Assembly: GCA_023390905.1 (NCBI GenBank)
Contig: JAEWBY010000055.1
Location: 68,998-132,997 of the forward strand
Length of the DNA: 64,000 bases
From: Pseudomonadota bacterium
GTDB lineage: Bacteria; Pseudomonadota; Gammaproteobacteria; Xanthomonadales; Xanthomonadaceae
Direction of reading: 5' to 3'
Under the pieces are notes generated by a model. That model was given only the letters and a program-made list of their open reading frames with translations. It made no database searches and was not told where the DNA came from. Shown here in pieces: positions 10,718 to 19,381 of the stretch. The translations under genes and the position numbers were made by a program. The stretch's first letter is position 1; every line of letters starts with the position of its first letter.

Positions 10718-10808
10718 TCGCGCGCGTTCGCCCGCACCGAGATCGCGCGCACGCCGCGTTGCGATCACGACCGCTAGACTGCTCATCCCGACCGACGGAG
10801 TCCGCGCG

Positions 10809-11666
10809 ATGCATCGACTGTTGATCACTGTGCTGCTGGCGCTGCTGTGGAGCACCACGGCGCTGGCCACCGAACCGGCCACGCTGAAGGTCATGACGTT
10901 CAACGTGCGCCTGCCCGCCGACGCCGATGGCGAGGATCGCTGGCTCAATCGACGCGATCTGATGGTGCGGACGCTGCGCGAGGCCGGCCCGGACGTGTTT
11001 GGCACGCAGGAACTGTACAAGGCGCAGGGCGATTACCTGGTCGAGCATCTGCCGGACTATGCGTGGTTCGGCGTGGGCCGCAGCGGCAGGACCGTCACCG
11101 CACAGGCCGATGACGAGCACATGGGCGTGTTCTATCGCAAGGATCGGCTGCGCGTGATCGAGTCGGGCAACTTCTGGCTGTCGGATACGCCCGAGGTGGC
11201 CGGCAGCATCACCTGGGGCAATCTGCATCCGCGCATGGTGACGTGGGCGCTGTTCGAACGCACGGCCAATCGGCGGCGCTTCTACCTGTTCAACACCCAC
11301 CTGCCCTATCGCGACCAGGACGAACCGGTGCGCGAACGCGGCGCGAAGCTGCTGCGCGATCGCATCGCCATGTTGCCGAAGGACGTCGCGGTGATCGTCA
11401 CCGGTGACTTCAACACCACGCCGGACAGCGGCACGCATGCGGCCATCACCGACGGTCTGGTCGATGCCTGGACGGCAAGCGCGCAGCGCAACGGCCCGGC
11501 GGAAACCTTCCATGCCTTCAAGGGTGACGCCGACCGCCGCATCGACTGGATCCTGCTGCGCGGGTTCGACGTGCGGAACATCACCACCATCACCCGCCAG
11601 CAGGATGGCCGTTACCCGTCGGACCACTATCCGGTGCAGGCGGAACTGGCGTGGCCGGCGAAGTGA
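10809..11666 (+). CDS. Exported endonuclease/exonuclease/phosphatase family protein
   Basis: This 285-residue protein has a signal peptide ending near ALA-TEP (residue 19) followed by an EEP (DNase I-like) domain: KVMTFNVR, catalytic acid in GTQELYK, VTGDFNTTP and the C-terminal SDHYPVQAEL. All motif residues for metal-dependent phosphodiester hydrolysis are present. Exported members include nucleases and sphingomyelinase-like or inositol phosphatase-like enzymes. The DFNTTP/RIDWIL pair is like the family annotated as exported hydrolases of unknown substrate. Confidence 0.85.
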   Translation: MHRLLITVLLALLWSTTALATEPATLKVMTFNVRLPADADGEDRWLNRRDLMVRTLREAGPDVFGTQELYKAQGDYLVEHLPDYAWFGVGRSGRTVTAQADDEHMGVFYRKDRLRVIESGNFWLSDTPEVAGSITWGNLHPRMVTWALFERTANRRRFYLFNTHLPYRDQDEPVRERGAKLLRDRIAMLPKDVAVIVTGDFNTTPDSGTHAAITDGLVDAWTASAQRNGPAETFHAFKGDADRRIDWILLRGFDVRNITTITRQQDGRYPSDHYPVQAELAWPAK

Positions 11667-11793
11667 CGGGCGCGGCCGCTGATCGCCGGTATCGATACTT
11701 CGTCCACGCATCCGCATACGGCCGCGCGGAACGGAGACCGATCGCCCGCGTGATGCACGAGCTACTCCTGCCGAGTCGCGCGCGCGGCGCTGG

Positions 11794-12006
11794 TCATTCG
11801 CGGATCACCGTCACGTAGGCGCCGGTGCCCAGCACGCGGAAGGTATCGCGATCGACGCGATGCAGGCGCGATCCGTCTTCCAGCACGTAGACCGGCGCGT
11901 TGTCGTGCAGGGTGGCTTCGCGATCGCGCACGTCACCGGCGCGCCGCACGTCCACGCGGCAGCGGTTGCCGGCATCATCCTGGGCGAAGAAGTAATCGGT
12001 ATTCAT
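11794..12006 (-). CDS. Small conserved-looking hypothetical protein, 70 residues
   Basis: Short soluble protein beginning MNTDYFFAQDDAGNRCRVDV and ending in GTGAYVTVIRE. It has alternating charged and hydrophobic residues, suggesting one beta-rich domain, with no signal peptide or membrane segment. I do not recognise a named family. Support for coding: codon third positions are GC-rich like neighbouring genes, it has a proper start and stop, and no better frame competes. It lies 113 bases downstream of the DUF418 gene on the same strand. Confidence 0.55.
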   Translation of the reverse strand: MNTDYFFAQDDAGNRCRVDVRRAGDVRDREATLHDNAPVYVLEDGSRLHRVDRDTFRVLGTGAYVTVIRE

Positions 12007-12119
12007 GCGGCGTCCTCTGGCAGCGCCCGGCCGGCGGTCGGGCGGAGTCAGCCTAGCGCCGCGGTCGTTAAGAACGGCGAAGCAAAATGTAAGCGCCGCG
12101 TCGCATTGCGTCGGCTTCG

Positions 12120-13328
12120 TCACAGCACCGGTTGCAGGCGCGGCAGGCGCATCGGTTGCCATGCTCCGTAGGTCAGGCTGCGCCATGCCCATTCGCAGGG
12201 TCCGTAGCGGAAGCGCGCAAGCCACCAATGGCTCGCGGCGATCTGCGCACCGAAGATGAGCAACCAGGCCAGCCACCAGACGGCCACGCCCCGCCACGGC
12301 CCGATCCCGAACCCGATGCCATAGAACAGCACCACGCCGATCAGGCTCTGCAGGAGGTACAGGGTCAGCGCCATGCGTCCCACCGGCGCCAGCACGCCGA
12401 GCCAGCGCACCCAGCGCGGACGAAGGAACAGCAGCGCAAAAGCGATCGCATACGCGCAGCCCATCGCCAGTGGACCCAAGCGCAGCAAGGCGCCGCGCAC
12501 CACCCGGCCCGCGCCTTCGCGCGGCCAGGCTGCATGCGTTCCGATCAGATGCAGCGACGCCATCGAGACGATCGCCAGGGCCGCCGTGATCCACAGCAGG
12601 CGCACCAGCAGCGCGCGATGCTCCATGGGCCGCTGCAACAGTCCGCGCCGCCCGGCCCAGTAGCCGATCAGGAAACGCCCCAGCACGAAGCAGAACAGCG
12701 TCCAGTTGGCCAGATGGCTCCAGTTCGCCATCCGCGCATTGCTCAGGAAGGCCTGTCGCGGATCCTCGCCGAGGAGCGCCTGCAACGTGCTTGCATAGAT
12801 CTCGGCGCGGGTGACATGCAGATTCGTCCAGCCCATCCACGGTTGCAGCAGCGTCGGCAACAGCACCGCGATGAACAGGCCGCCCCACAGCAGCAGCGCA
12901 TCCGGCGCGCGCCGGAACAGCACCAGCACCAGACCGATGACCGCATAGATGAGCAGGATGTCGCCCCACCACAGCAGGTAGGCATGCAGCGCGCCGATCA
13001 CCGCCAGCCAGAACAGCCGGCGCAGGAAACGTCCCAGCCCGGCTTCGCCGCGCGCGCCGGCGCGTTCGATCTGCACCGCGAATCCCAGCCCGAACAGCAG
13101 CGAGAACACGGTGATGGCCTTGATGTTGACCAGCCATTCCATCAACTGCACGCCGAACGCATCGAACGTCGATGTCGGCAGCGCCGCGCGCTCGGCCTCG
13201 GTCATCAGTTCGTAGAGGCTGAGGTAGCCGAGATTGGCGAGCAGCACGCCGGCCAGTGCGAAACCGCGCAGCGCGTCGATCAACAGATGGCGTTCTTCCG
13301 GATGCACCGGTGCCGCGGCTTCACGCAT
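12120..13328 (-). CDS. DUF418 family integral membrane protein
   Basis: This 402-residue inner-membrane protein has about nine or ten hydrophobic segments. The N-terminal IDALRGFALAGVLLANL and the DUF418 region in the second half (YLLQSLIGVVLFYGIGFG, then WWLARFRYGPCEWAWRSLTYG near the end) identify the DUF418/YeiB family, distantly related to acyltransferases of the OafA kind. Its role is unknown. It stands between a small hypothetical gene and the divergent wrbA. Confidence 0.85.
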   Translation of the reverse strand: MREAAAPVHPEERHLLIDALRGFALAGVLLANLGYLSLYELMTEAERAALPTSTFDAFGVQLMEWLVNIKAITVFSLLFGLGFAVQIERAGARGEAGLGRFLRRLFWLAVIGALHAYLLWWGDILLIYAVIGLVLVLFRRAPDALLLWGGLFIAVLLPTLLQPWMGWTNLHVTRAEIYASTLQALLGEDPRQAFLSNARMANWSHLANWTLFCFVLGRFLIGYWAGRRGLLQRPMEHRALLVRLLWITAALAIVSMASLHLIGTHAAWPREGAGRVVRGALLRLGPLAMGCAYAIAFALLFLRPRWVRWLGVLAPVGRMALTLYLLQSLIGVVLFYGIGFGIGPWRGVAVWWLAWLLIFGAQIAASHWWLARFRYGPCEWAWRSLTYGAWQPMRLPRLQPVL

Positions 13329-13642
13329 GGGTCATTGTCTTCCCTGGACGGACGCATCACCGCCACACGCCGCCGTAGCGTCCCCTCGCGTGATCGATGC
13401 CGGGCGAATGTAGCACCGCCGTCGCGATCGTGCGTGTGCCGTTGCGCGAAGTGGGTCACGACTCCGCATGCGGGCCGATCGCGATCGCGCGCGGCGATCC
13501 CTGCATGCCCGCGCCGCCGTCGGCAAGCGACCGGCGAGCCCATGGGTGGAACAATCCGATGCCCCCGCGGCGCTCGTTGTCATCACGGCCGCTGGCCTAT
13601 AGTCGCCGCGTCCCCGCACAGCGGTCCTCCCCGGAGCACGTC
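13329..13642. other. Intergenic region between DUF418 gene and wrbA
   Basis: 314 bases with no supported gene. It must carry the divergent promoters for the DUF418 gene and wrbA. No obvious operator palindrome or hairpin was seen. Confidence 0.6.
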
Positions 13643-14242
13643 ATGGCCAAGGTCCTCGTTCTTTACTATTCCTCCTACGGTCACATCGAGAAGATGGCCG
13701 AAGCCGTCGCCGAAGGCGCGCGTTCGACCGGCGCCAGCGTCGACATCAAGCGCGTCCCCGAGCTGGTGCCGGAGGAGGTGGCGAAGAAATCCCACTACAA
13801 ACTCGATCAGGCCGCACCGATCGCCCGCATCGAGGAGCTGGCCGACTATGACGCCATCATCGTCGGCACCGGCACGCGCTTTGGCCGCATGGCCTCGCAG
13901 ATGGCCAACTTCCTCGATCAGGCCGGCGGCCTGTGGGCCAGCGGAGCGCTCAATGGCAAGGTCGGCGGCGCCTTCACCTCGACCGCGACGCAGCACGGCG
14001 GCCAGGAGACCACGCTGTTCTCGATCCTGACCAACCTGCTGCATTTCGGTCTGGTTACCGTCGGCCTGCCCTACAGCTTCCAGGGCCAGATGCGCCTGGA
14101 TGAAGTGACCGGCGGCAGCCCTTATGGCGCGACCACCATCGCCGGCGGTGACGGCTCGCGCCAGCCGAGCGAAAACGAACTGGAAGGCGCGCGTTTCCAG
14201 GGCAAGCAGATCGCCCAGGTCGCCCGGAAACTGTTCGGCTGA
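13643..14242 (+). CDS. wrbA: NAD(P)H:quinone oxidoreductase WrbA
   Basis: This 199-residue flavodoxin-like protein has the FMN phosphate loop YYSSYGHIEKMA at the N-terminus, then GTGTRFGRMASQM and TSTATQHGGQETT, the WrbA-specific signature, and ends SENELEGARFQGKQIAQVA. It reduces quinones by two electrons with FMN and NAD(P)H in the cytoplasm and is linked to oxidative stress protection. Length and motifs fit the family exactly. Confidence 0.95.
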   Translation: MAKVLVLYYSSYGHIEKMAEAVAEGARSTGASVDIKRVPELVPEEVAKKSHYKLDQAAPIARIEELADYDAIIVGTGTRFGRMASQMANFLDQAGGLWASGALNGKVGGAFTSTATQHGGQETTLFSILTNLLHFGLVTVGLPYSFQGQMRLDEVTGGSPYGATTIAGGDGSRQPSENELEGARFQGKQIAQVARKLFG

Positions 14243-14378
14243 TCACAGCGCCCGCGCGCATCCACGCTCTATCCTCGTGGCCTGCATCGAGCAGGCCACG
14301 CGCATTCTGGCCGGCACGCTCGTTCCAATCCGTAGTCCAGTAAGAGCCCGCCGAAGGTGGGCACGGCAGGAGAACGCG

Positions 14379-16004
14379 ATGGCCCGGATGGAAGCGCCGT
14401 ACTACCCGATCATCTACGTGCGCGGTTACGCGATGACGCGCGGCGAGATCGACGAGACCACCGCCGATCCGTTCTGCGGATTCAACCTGGGATCCACCGT
14501 GTTCCGCGCCGTCTCGGATCCGGATCGCAAGCCGCGCAAGTACGTGTTCGAGTCGCCGATCGTGCGGCTGATGTCGGAGTTCGGCTATTCGGATGTGTAC
14601 GAGGACGGCCGTGACATCCTCGATCCCGAGTGGGAAACCGATGCCGAGGGCAAACCCACGCGCAACCGGCTCGGCACCCGCTCGATCATCATCCATCGCT
14701 ATTACGACAGTGCCTCGCAGTTGTTCGGCACCGGCAGGACGCCGAAGGTCGAGACATTCGCGCGCGAGCTGGGCGATCTGATCCTCAAGACGCGCGATCT
14801 GGTCTGCGGCAATCCGGACAACGGCGTGGGCCCGGCGGATTTCCGCTGTTATCTGGTCGCCCACTCGATGGGCGGACTGGTATGCCGGGCATTCCTGCAG
14901 AATCCCGCGCTGGATCCGCGGCAGGCGCGCCGCCACGTCGACAAGCTGTTTACCTACGCCACGCCGCACAACGGCATCGACGTGGCGGGCATCAACGTGC
15001 CGCGCTGGCTGTCGGCCTTCGACATGAACAACTTCGATCGCGACAGCCGCATGCCCGAGTATCTGGATCTCAAGGCGGCCCATCGCCGGCATGGACGGGT
15101 GGATCTGATTCCCGAGGATCGCTTTCCCTCGCGGCGGGTGTTCTGCATGGTCGGCACCAACCGGATGGATTACGAAACGGCGGCGGGACTATCGCGCACC
15201 TTCGTCGGCCACGGCAGCGACGGACTGGTGCTGATCAAGAACGCGACCCTGCGCGGGCTCAACGCCGATGGCAGTCTCGGCGCGTACTGCGCCAAGGCGT
15301 TCGCCTATCGGGCGCATTCGGGCTTCTACGGGATCGTCAACAGCGAAGAGGCGTTCCAGAATCTGGCGCGGTTCCTGTTCGGCGACGTGCGCGTGGACGT
15401 CTGGCTGGACGTGGATGACGTGCGCCTGCCCGCGCCGGTGCAGAACGCACAGGCGCAGGGCCGCGAAGTCGATGCGCTGTATCAGGTGGAACTGCTTGCC
15501 GCGCCACGCGGCAAGCTGTGGTATCTGACCCGGCGCGTGTCGGAAGAGGACTCGGTGGCCTGCTTCTCCCACAAGGAATGGAAGCAGACGCGATCCCACT
15601 ATCTGTCGAGCGTGTTCCTGGCCAATCGCGCGCGCGTCAATCCGGATCGCCGCTCGCTCTCCTATGCGATGACGCTCGGCGTGCGCGTGCCCGATTACGA
15701 AATCGAACGCAAGCTGTGGATCAACCAGCATTACGAAGGCGGCTACCTGTTCCGCAATTCGCTGATCCTCGAAATGACCCCGCCGTCGCAGCCCGGTGGC
15801 CGCTGGAAGGTCAGCTATGCCTGGCAGGATGCCGGCGTGGCGATGGCCGACACCGAGATCGATCCCACGCGCATCGACGATGAGGAAGTGGAAATCGCCA
15901 TCCCGTTCGACAGCCACACCATCGCGCCGGACGGCAGCCAGCAGCCGACAGTGCCGGGCCTGCGCGGGAAGATCCGCCTACGGATTTCAGCCTGGAACGC
16001 GTGA
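14379..16004 (+). CDS. Large alpha/beta-fold esterase/lipase-like protein
   Basis: This 541-residue protein lacks a signal peptide. The N-terminal half is an alpha/beta hydrolase with an early PIIYVRGY strand, nucleophile Ser163 in VAHSMGGLVCR, followed by YATPHNGID, like PGAP1/triacylglycerol lipase-type enzymes. The histidine is probably in VGHGSDGLV. The second half (from about residue 345) is beta-rich with no family I recognise and may be a binding domain. The start at 14379 has an AGGAG site; an upstream frame from 14124 would overlap wrbA. Substrate is unknown. Confidence 0.75.
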   Translation: MARMEAPYYPIIYVRGYAMTRGEIDETTADPFCGFNLGSTVFRAVSDPDRKPRKYVFESPIVRLMSEFGYSDVYEDGRDILDPEWETDAEGKPTRNRLGTRSIIIHRYYDSASQLFGTGRTPKVETFARELGDLILKTRDLVCGNPDNGVGPADFRCYLVAHSMGGLVCRAFLQNPALDPRQARRHVDKLFTYATPHNGIDVAGINVPRWLSAFDMNNFDRDSRMPEYLDLKAAHRRHGRVDLIPEDRFPSRRVFCMVGTNRMDYETAAGLSRTFVGHGSDGLVLIKNATLRGLNADGSLGAYCAKAFAYRAHSGFYGIVNSEEAFQNLARFLFGDVRVDVWLDVDDVRLPAPVQNAQAQGREVDALYQVELLAAPRGKLWYLTRRVSEEDSVACFSHKEWKQTRSHYLSSVFLANRARVNPDRRSLSYAMTLGVRVPDYEIERKLWINQHYEGGYLFRNSLILEMTPPSQPGGRWKVSYAWQDAGVAMADTEIDPTRIDDEEVEIAIPFDSHTIAPDGSQQPTVPGLRGKIRLRISAWNA

Positions 16005-16233
16005 TGGCGTGTGTGGTCCATACGTGCGCGACCCCGGTTGCAGGAGCGGCTCTGGCCGCGATCTCATGCGCGGCACTTCGCTTGCACTGGGAGGTGAAGC
16101 GTTCCAGCTTGCTTCAGCAGACGCCGGCCGGTCTCGGCTTCCTGCACACGCGAATGCCGCCACGCGTGATGCGTGACGGCGCATGTGGGCTACCGAGTAA
16201 AGGGCGCGCGTTGTGCGCTCGCTTCGGGCCGGA

Positions 16234-16668
16234 TTATTTGCGGCCCATGTGTTCCTGGTGCGCGGCCTGCATTTCGCTGGCATCCACCGAGCCGTCGCCG
16301 TTGCGATCGCTTTCGCGGAACATCTTCTCCGATCCGGCCGCATGTTCGGCGGCCGAGAGCCTGCCATCGCCGTCGGTGTCGATCTGCTTGATCTTGTCGG
16401 CCGAGGACATCGCCTTGCCATCGGCCTTGTCCTTGTGCGCGGCGTCCATTTCGGCGGCAGTGACGAAGCCGTCCTTGTTGGTGTCCAGACGCGTGAACAT
16501 CTTCTGCGCACCGGCGCTGTGTTCGGCGGCGCTGACCTTGCCGTCGCCGTCTGTGTCCATCGCCTTGGCCTTGTCGTCCTTGCCCGGATCGTGTCCGGCC
16601 GCAAAGGCACTGGCCCACAGGCCCAGCATGCCCACCACCAGCAAGGTATGGCGAGTCGCGCTCTTCAT
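16234..16668 (-). CDS. Exported EF-hand calcium-binding protein with four loops
   Basis: This 144-residue protein has a signal peptide cleaved after about residue 23 (ASAFA-AG). Four canonical EF-hand loops follow: 38-49 DTDGDGKVSAAE, 62-73 DTNKDGFVTAAE, 97-108 DTDGDGRLSAAE and 121-132 DRNGDGSVDASE, all with Glu at position 12. Loops 1-2 and 3-4 are spaced identically (59 residues apart), showing internal duplication of a two-EF-hand unit. Probably a periplasmic calcium buffer or sensor; no partner is evident from neighbours. Confidence 0.85.
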   Translation of the reverse strand: MKSATRHTLLVVGMLGLWASAFAAGHDPGKDDKAKAMDTDGDGKVSAAEHSAGAQKMFTRLDTNKDGFVTAAEMDAAHKDKADGKAMSSADKIKQIDTDGDGRLSAAEHAAGSEKMFRESDRNGDGSVDASEMQAAHQEHMGRK

Positions 16669-16920
16669 GGGAATCTCCGGTTTACCGGCGCGGGGAGGTC
16701 GGCGTGGCGACAGAGTGCGCGCGCGGAAGTGATGAACAGGTCAACGCGATGTGCAGGATTCGCTGCACGGCCGTGATCGCCGCCACGGTTTCATCGTGGA
16801 CCGTGGGCGCCGGGTGCCGCGGTGTCGGGTCGCGGATATCGCACGCAAGCACGCTGCGTTGCGGGCCGGGCCGTCGTACGGCTGTGATAAGGTCGCGTCA
16901 CGGCCACGACGGAGGTTCAC

Positions 16921-17580
16921 ATGTCAGCTTCCCGGTCCATCGCCACGCCAGTGCCGGTTTCCAGTTCCAGTGGCCGGCTGCGCAGCGTGTTCGCCACGGT
17001 GCTCATGTTGGTTGCGTGCACGGCGTTCGCGCAGAAGCAGCAGGTCACGGTCACCAGGACCACCACGGCGCTGCCCGGTCCGCGCTATGCCTATGTGGCG
17101 ATGCCGGCGTCAGCATCCACTGATGCGAACACGACGGTGCAGTCGCCGGAATTCCGCGAACGGCTGCAACAGGCGCTCGACAACGCCTTGCAGGCCAAGG
17201 GATATCGGCGCGTCGAAGGCGCCAGCGAAGCGGATTTCCTGGTCGCCTATCGCGTCGGCGTCGAGCAGGTCGATCACGTGGACGTCAAGGACGTGCCGGC
17301 GCCGCGTTCGGGTCCGGTGCCGCAGGCGGCGATCGAATGCCGGGCCGGCGGCTGCTCGCAACTGGTGACCGCCGATTCGGCGGGCGTGCCGACGCTGCGC
17401 ACGACGACCACCCAGAGTACCGAAGGCAGCCTGCTGATCGAAGTAATCGAGCCCAAGACCATCCGCGTGCTGTGGCGCGCCCGGGATCAGGGCAAGGTGA
17501 CGCGCCGCGACGGCCAGCAGTCGCGGCTCGATGCCATCGCGCGGCAGACGCTGGATGATCTGCCTGCGCTGCCGCGCTGA
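16921..17580 (+). CDS. DUF4136 family exported protein
   Basis: This 219-residue protein has a hydrophobic N-terminal segment after a 20-residue polar leader (FATVLMLVACTAFAQ); the cysteine there could be a lipoprotein site but the motif is weak. The rest resembles DUF4136: PGPRYAYV, LDNALQAKGYRRVEGASEADFLVAYRVGV and a terminal RLDAIARQTLDDLPALP. Such proteins are envelope lipoproteins of unknown role. The GGAGG site five bases ahead of the ATG supports the start. Confidence 0.7.
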   Translation: MSASRSIATPVPVSSSSGRLRSVFATVLMLVACTAFAQKQQVTVTRTTTALPGPRYAYVAMPASASTDANTTVQSPEFRERLQQALDNALQAKGYRRVEGASEADFLVAYRVGVEQVDHVDVKDVPAPRSGPVPQAAIECRAGGCSQLVTADSAGVPTLRTTTTQSTEGSLLIEVIEPKTIRVLWRARDQGKVTRRDGQQSRLDAIARQTLDDLPALPR

Positions 17581-17636
17581 GTGCCACACGCATCGGCGAT
17601 CACGATCGCCTCGTCATTCGAAGATCGGAGCCTTTC

Positions 17637-18065
17637 ATGGAAACCCAGGAACTGCATCGCGGACGACTCATCGACCACATCCAGTTGGTGGTGCGCGATC
17701 TCCCCGCCAGCCAGAAGTTCTACGGCGCCGTGTTCGACGTGCTGAAGATTCCGATGGGCGGCACGGCCGAGGATTATTTCTGGGCCGACGAACTGTTCGT
17801 CTCCACCGCCGACAGCGAGGCCGCGCTGGGCGAGTTGACCGGTCGCGTGCATCTGGCGTTCCAGGCGCAGGATCGCGCGATGGTCGATGCCTTCCACCGG
17901 GCCGCGGTGGCCGCCGGCGGCAAGGACAACGGCGCGCCCGGCGAGCGGCCCTACCATCCCGGTTATTACGCGGCGTTCGTGCTGGATCCGGATGGCAACA
18001 ACATCGAGGTCGTTCACCACGGGCAGGCCAAGCGCAGCGCCGCGTCGGTGAAGATCGAGTTCTAG
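17637..18065 (+). CDS. VOC (glyoxalase/bleomycin resistance) family protein
   Basis: This 142-residue vicinal-oxygen-chelate fold protein carries candidate metal ligands His14 (IDHIQLVV), His72 (VHLAF) and Glu124 (NNIEVVHH), and the DPDGNNIEVV signature. It may be an isomerase, dioxygenase or resistance protein; the family does not allow finer assignment. It is convergent with the antiporter gene. Confidence 0.85.
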   Translation: METQELHRGRLIDHIQLVVRDLPASQKFYGAVFDVLKIPMGGTAEDYFWADELFVSTADSEAALGELTGRVHLAFQAQDRAMVDAFHRAAVAAGGKDNGAPGERPYHPGYYAAFVLDPDGNNIEVVHHGQAKRSAASVKIEF

Positions 18066-18102
18066 GCGACATCCGCGCGGGCATCACCGCGCCGATTCCA
18101 CT

Positions 18103-19341
18103 TCAGGCCACGCGTTGCGCGGCGTTCTTCTCGCTGCGCTGCCGCAGGATCAGGCGGAATGCCGGGCCGGTCAGCAGCGTCGAAAGCACCGCCAGGGTGA
18201 CGAGCGCGGCGAACGCATGTTCGGAGAGGAGGCCCGCGTCGCGCAGGATGGTCGCGGCGACGATTTCCATCAGTCCCTTGCATTGCAGCAGTGCGCCGAC
18301 CGCAAGCGTTTCGCGATGGGAGAATCCGGCCACCGGCGGACACAGCCGCACGGCCAGCAGCTTCGAGGCCACCGAGAGCACCAGCAGCAGCAGCGATGCC
18401 TGCAGCGACGCCCAGCCCAGTGCATCGCCATCGATCTTCAGCCCGCTGTGGCCGAAGAACAGCGGCGCCAGCGCGACCAGCGCGAACCGGCCGAGCGTTT
18501 CCACCGGCAGGCGTCGCGTCCAGTTCGGCGGCAGGATCACGCCGGCGAAATACGCGCCGAGCAATTCGTGCAGGCCGAGCTGCGCGCTGGCCCACGAACC
18601 GGCCGCCAGGGACAGCGGCAACACGATCACGATGATCGGCAACGGAGGCGTCCAGCCATGGCGCTGGATCAGGCGCGATCCGATCGCCATCGCGATTGGC
18701 GTGATCACCGCCACGGCATGCCACAGCGATCCGCCCAATTCGCCCGCGCCACGATTGGCGGCGAAAAGCAGCAGGGCCAGGCCCATCCACAGCACCGCGT
18801 CATCGACCACCGCCAGGCCGACCGCCACCTGCGTCAGGGGACGATGCAACGGCCCGAGTTCGCGCACGATGCCGATCAGCACCGGCAATGCGCTGACCGC
18901 GACGCACAGTCCGATCGCCAGCGAACCCAATCCGTCACCGGCGCGCGGCGGCGCCCAGTGCTCCAGCCCGGTGAAATAGCCATAGGCCGCGATCGAACCC
19001 AGCACGAAAGGCAGCAGCAGCGCCGTGGCCGCACTGGCCATCAACCGTGCCGGCGTGGCGCGGTAGCGCGAAGGCTCGCTGTCCTGATCGCCGTCGTACT
19101 TGAAGTGCCGCGTTTCCAGCCCGGCCGTGAATGCCAGCAGCAGCACGCCGATCCAGCCGATGCGATCGCCCCATAGCGAAGGCACGCCCAGTGTCCGCGC
19201 GCCACCGCTCGCGGCCAGCACCAGACCGATGATGATCGGAATGACGGCGATCGGAATCGAGCGTCCCAGCGCGCGCCAGATGCACCAGGCGAGCAGGATG
19301 AAAATGCCGGCATCGGCAAGAACGGCGACCACGAGCGTCAT
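18103..19341 (-). CDS. Cation:proton antiporter (CPA2/KefB-like)
   Basis: This 412-residue inner-membrane protein has about 12 hydrophobic segments and the Na+/H+ exchanger fold. The paired acidic residues in VGLAVVDDAVLW mark the ion site typical of CPA2-type antiporters, and GVLLLAFTAGLE corresponds to the conserved TM3 region. No C-terminal TrkA-N/RCK domain is present. It exchanges Na+ or K+ for protons; specificity cannot be read. It lies 40 bases downstream of halogenase 1 on the same strand and might be read from the same transcript. Confidence 0.85.
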   Translation of the reverse strand: MTLVVAVLADAGIFILLAWCIWRALGRSIPIAVIPIIIGLVLAASGGARTLGVPSLWGDRIGWIGVLLLAFTAGLETRHFKYDGDQDSEPSRYRATPARLMASAATALLLPFVLGSIAAYGYFTGLEHWAPPRAGDGLGSLAIGLCVAVSALPVLIGIVRELGPLHRPLTQVAVGLAVVDDAVLWMGLALLLFAANRGAGELGGSLWHAVAVITPIAMAIGSRLIQRHGWTPPLPIIVIVLPLSLAAGSWASAQLGLHELLGAYFAGVILPPNWTRRLPVETLGRFALVALAPLFFGHSGLKIDGDALGWASLQASLLLLVLSVASKLLAVRLCPPVAGFSHRETLAVGALLQCKGLMEIVAATILRDAGLLSEHAFAALVTLAVLSTLLTGPAFRLILRQRSEKNAAQRVA

Positions 19342-19381
19342 GGAACGGGGCTTCAGTGAAAGGGCAGCACCCTAGCACGCA

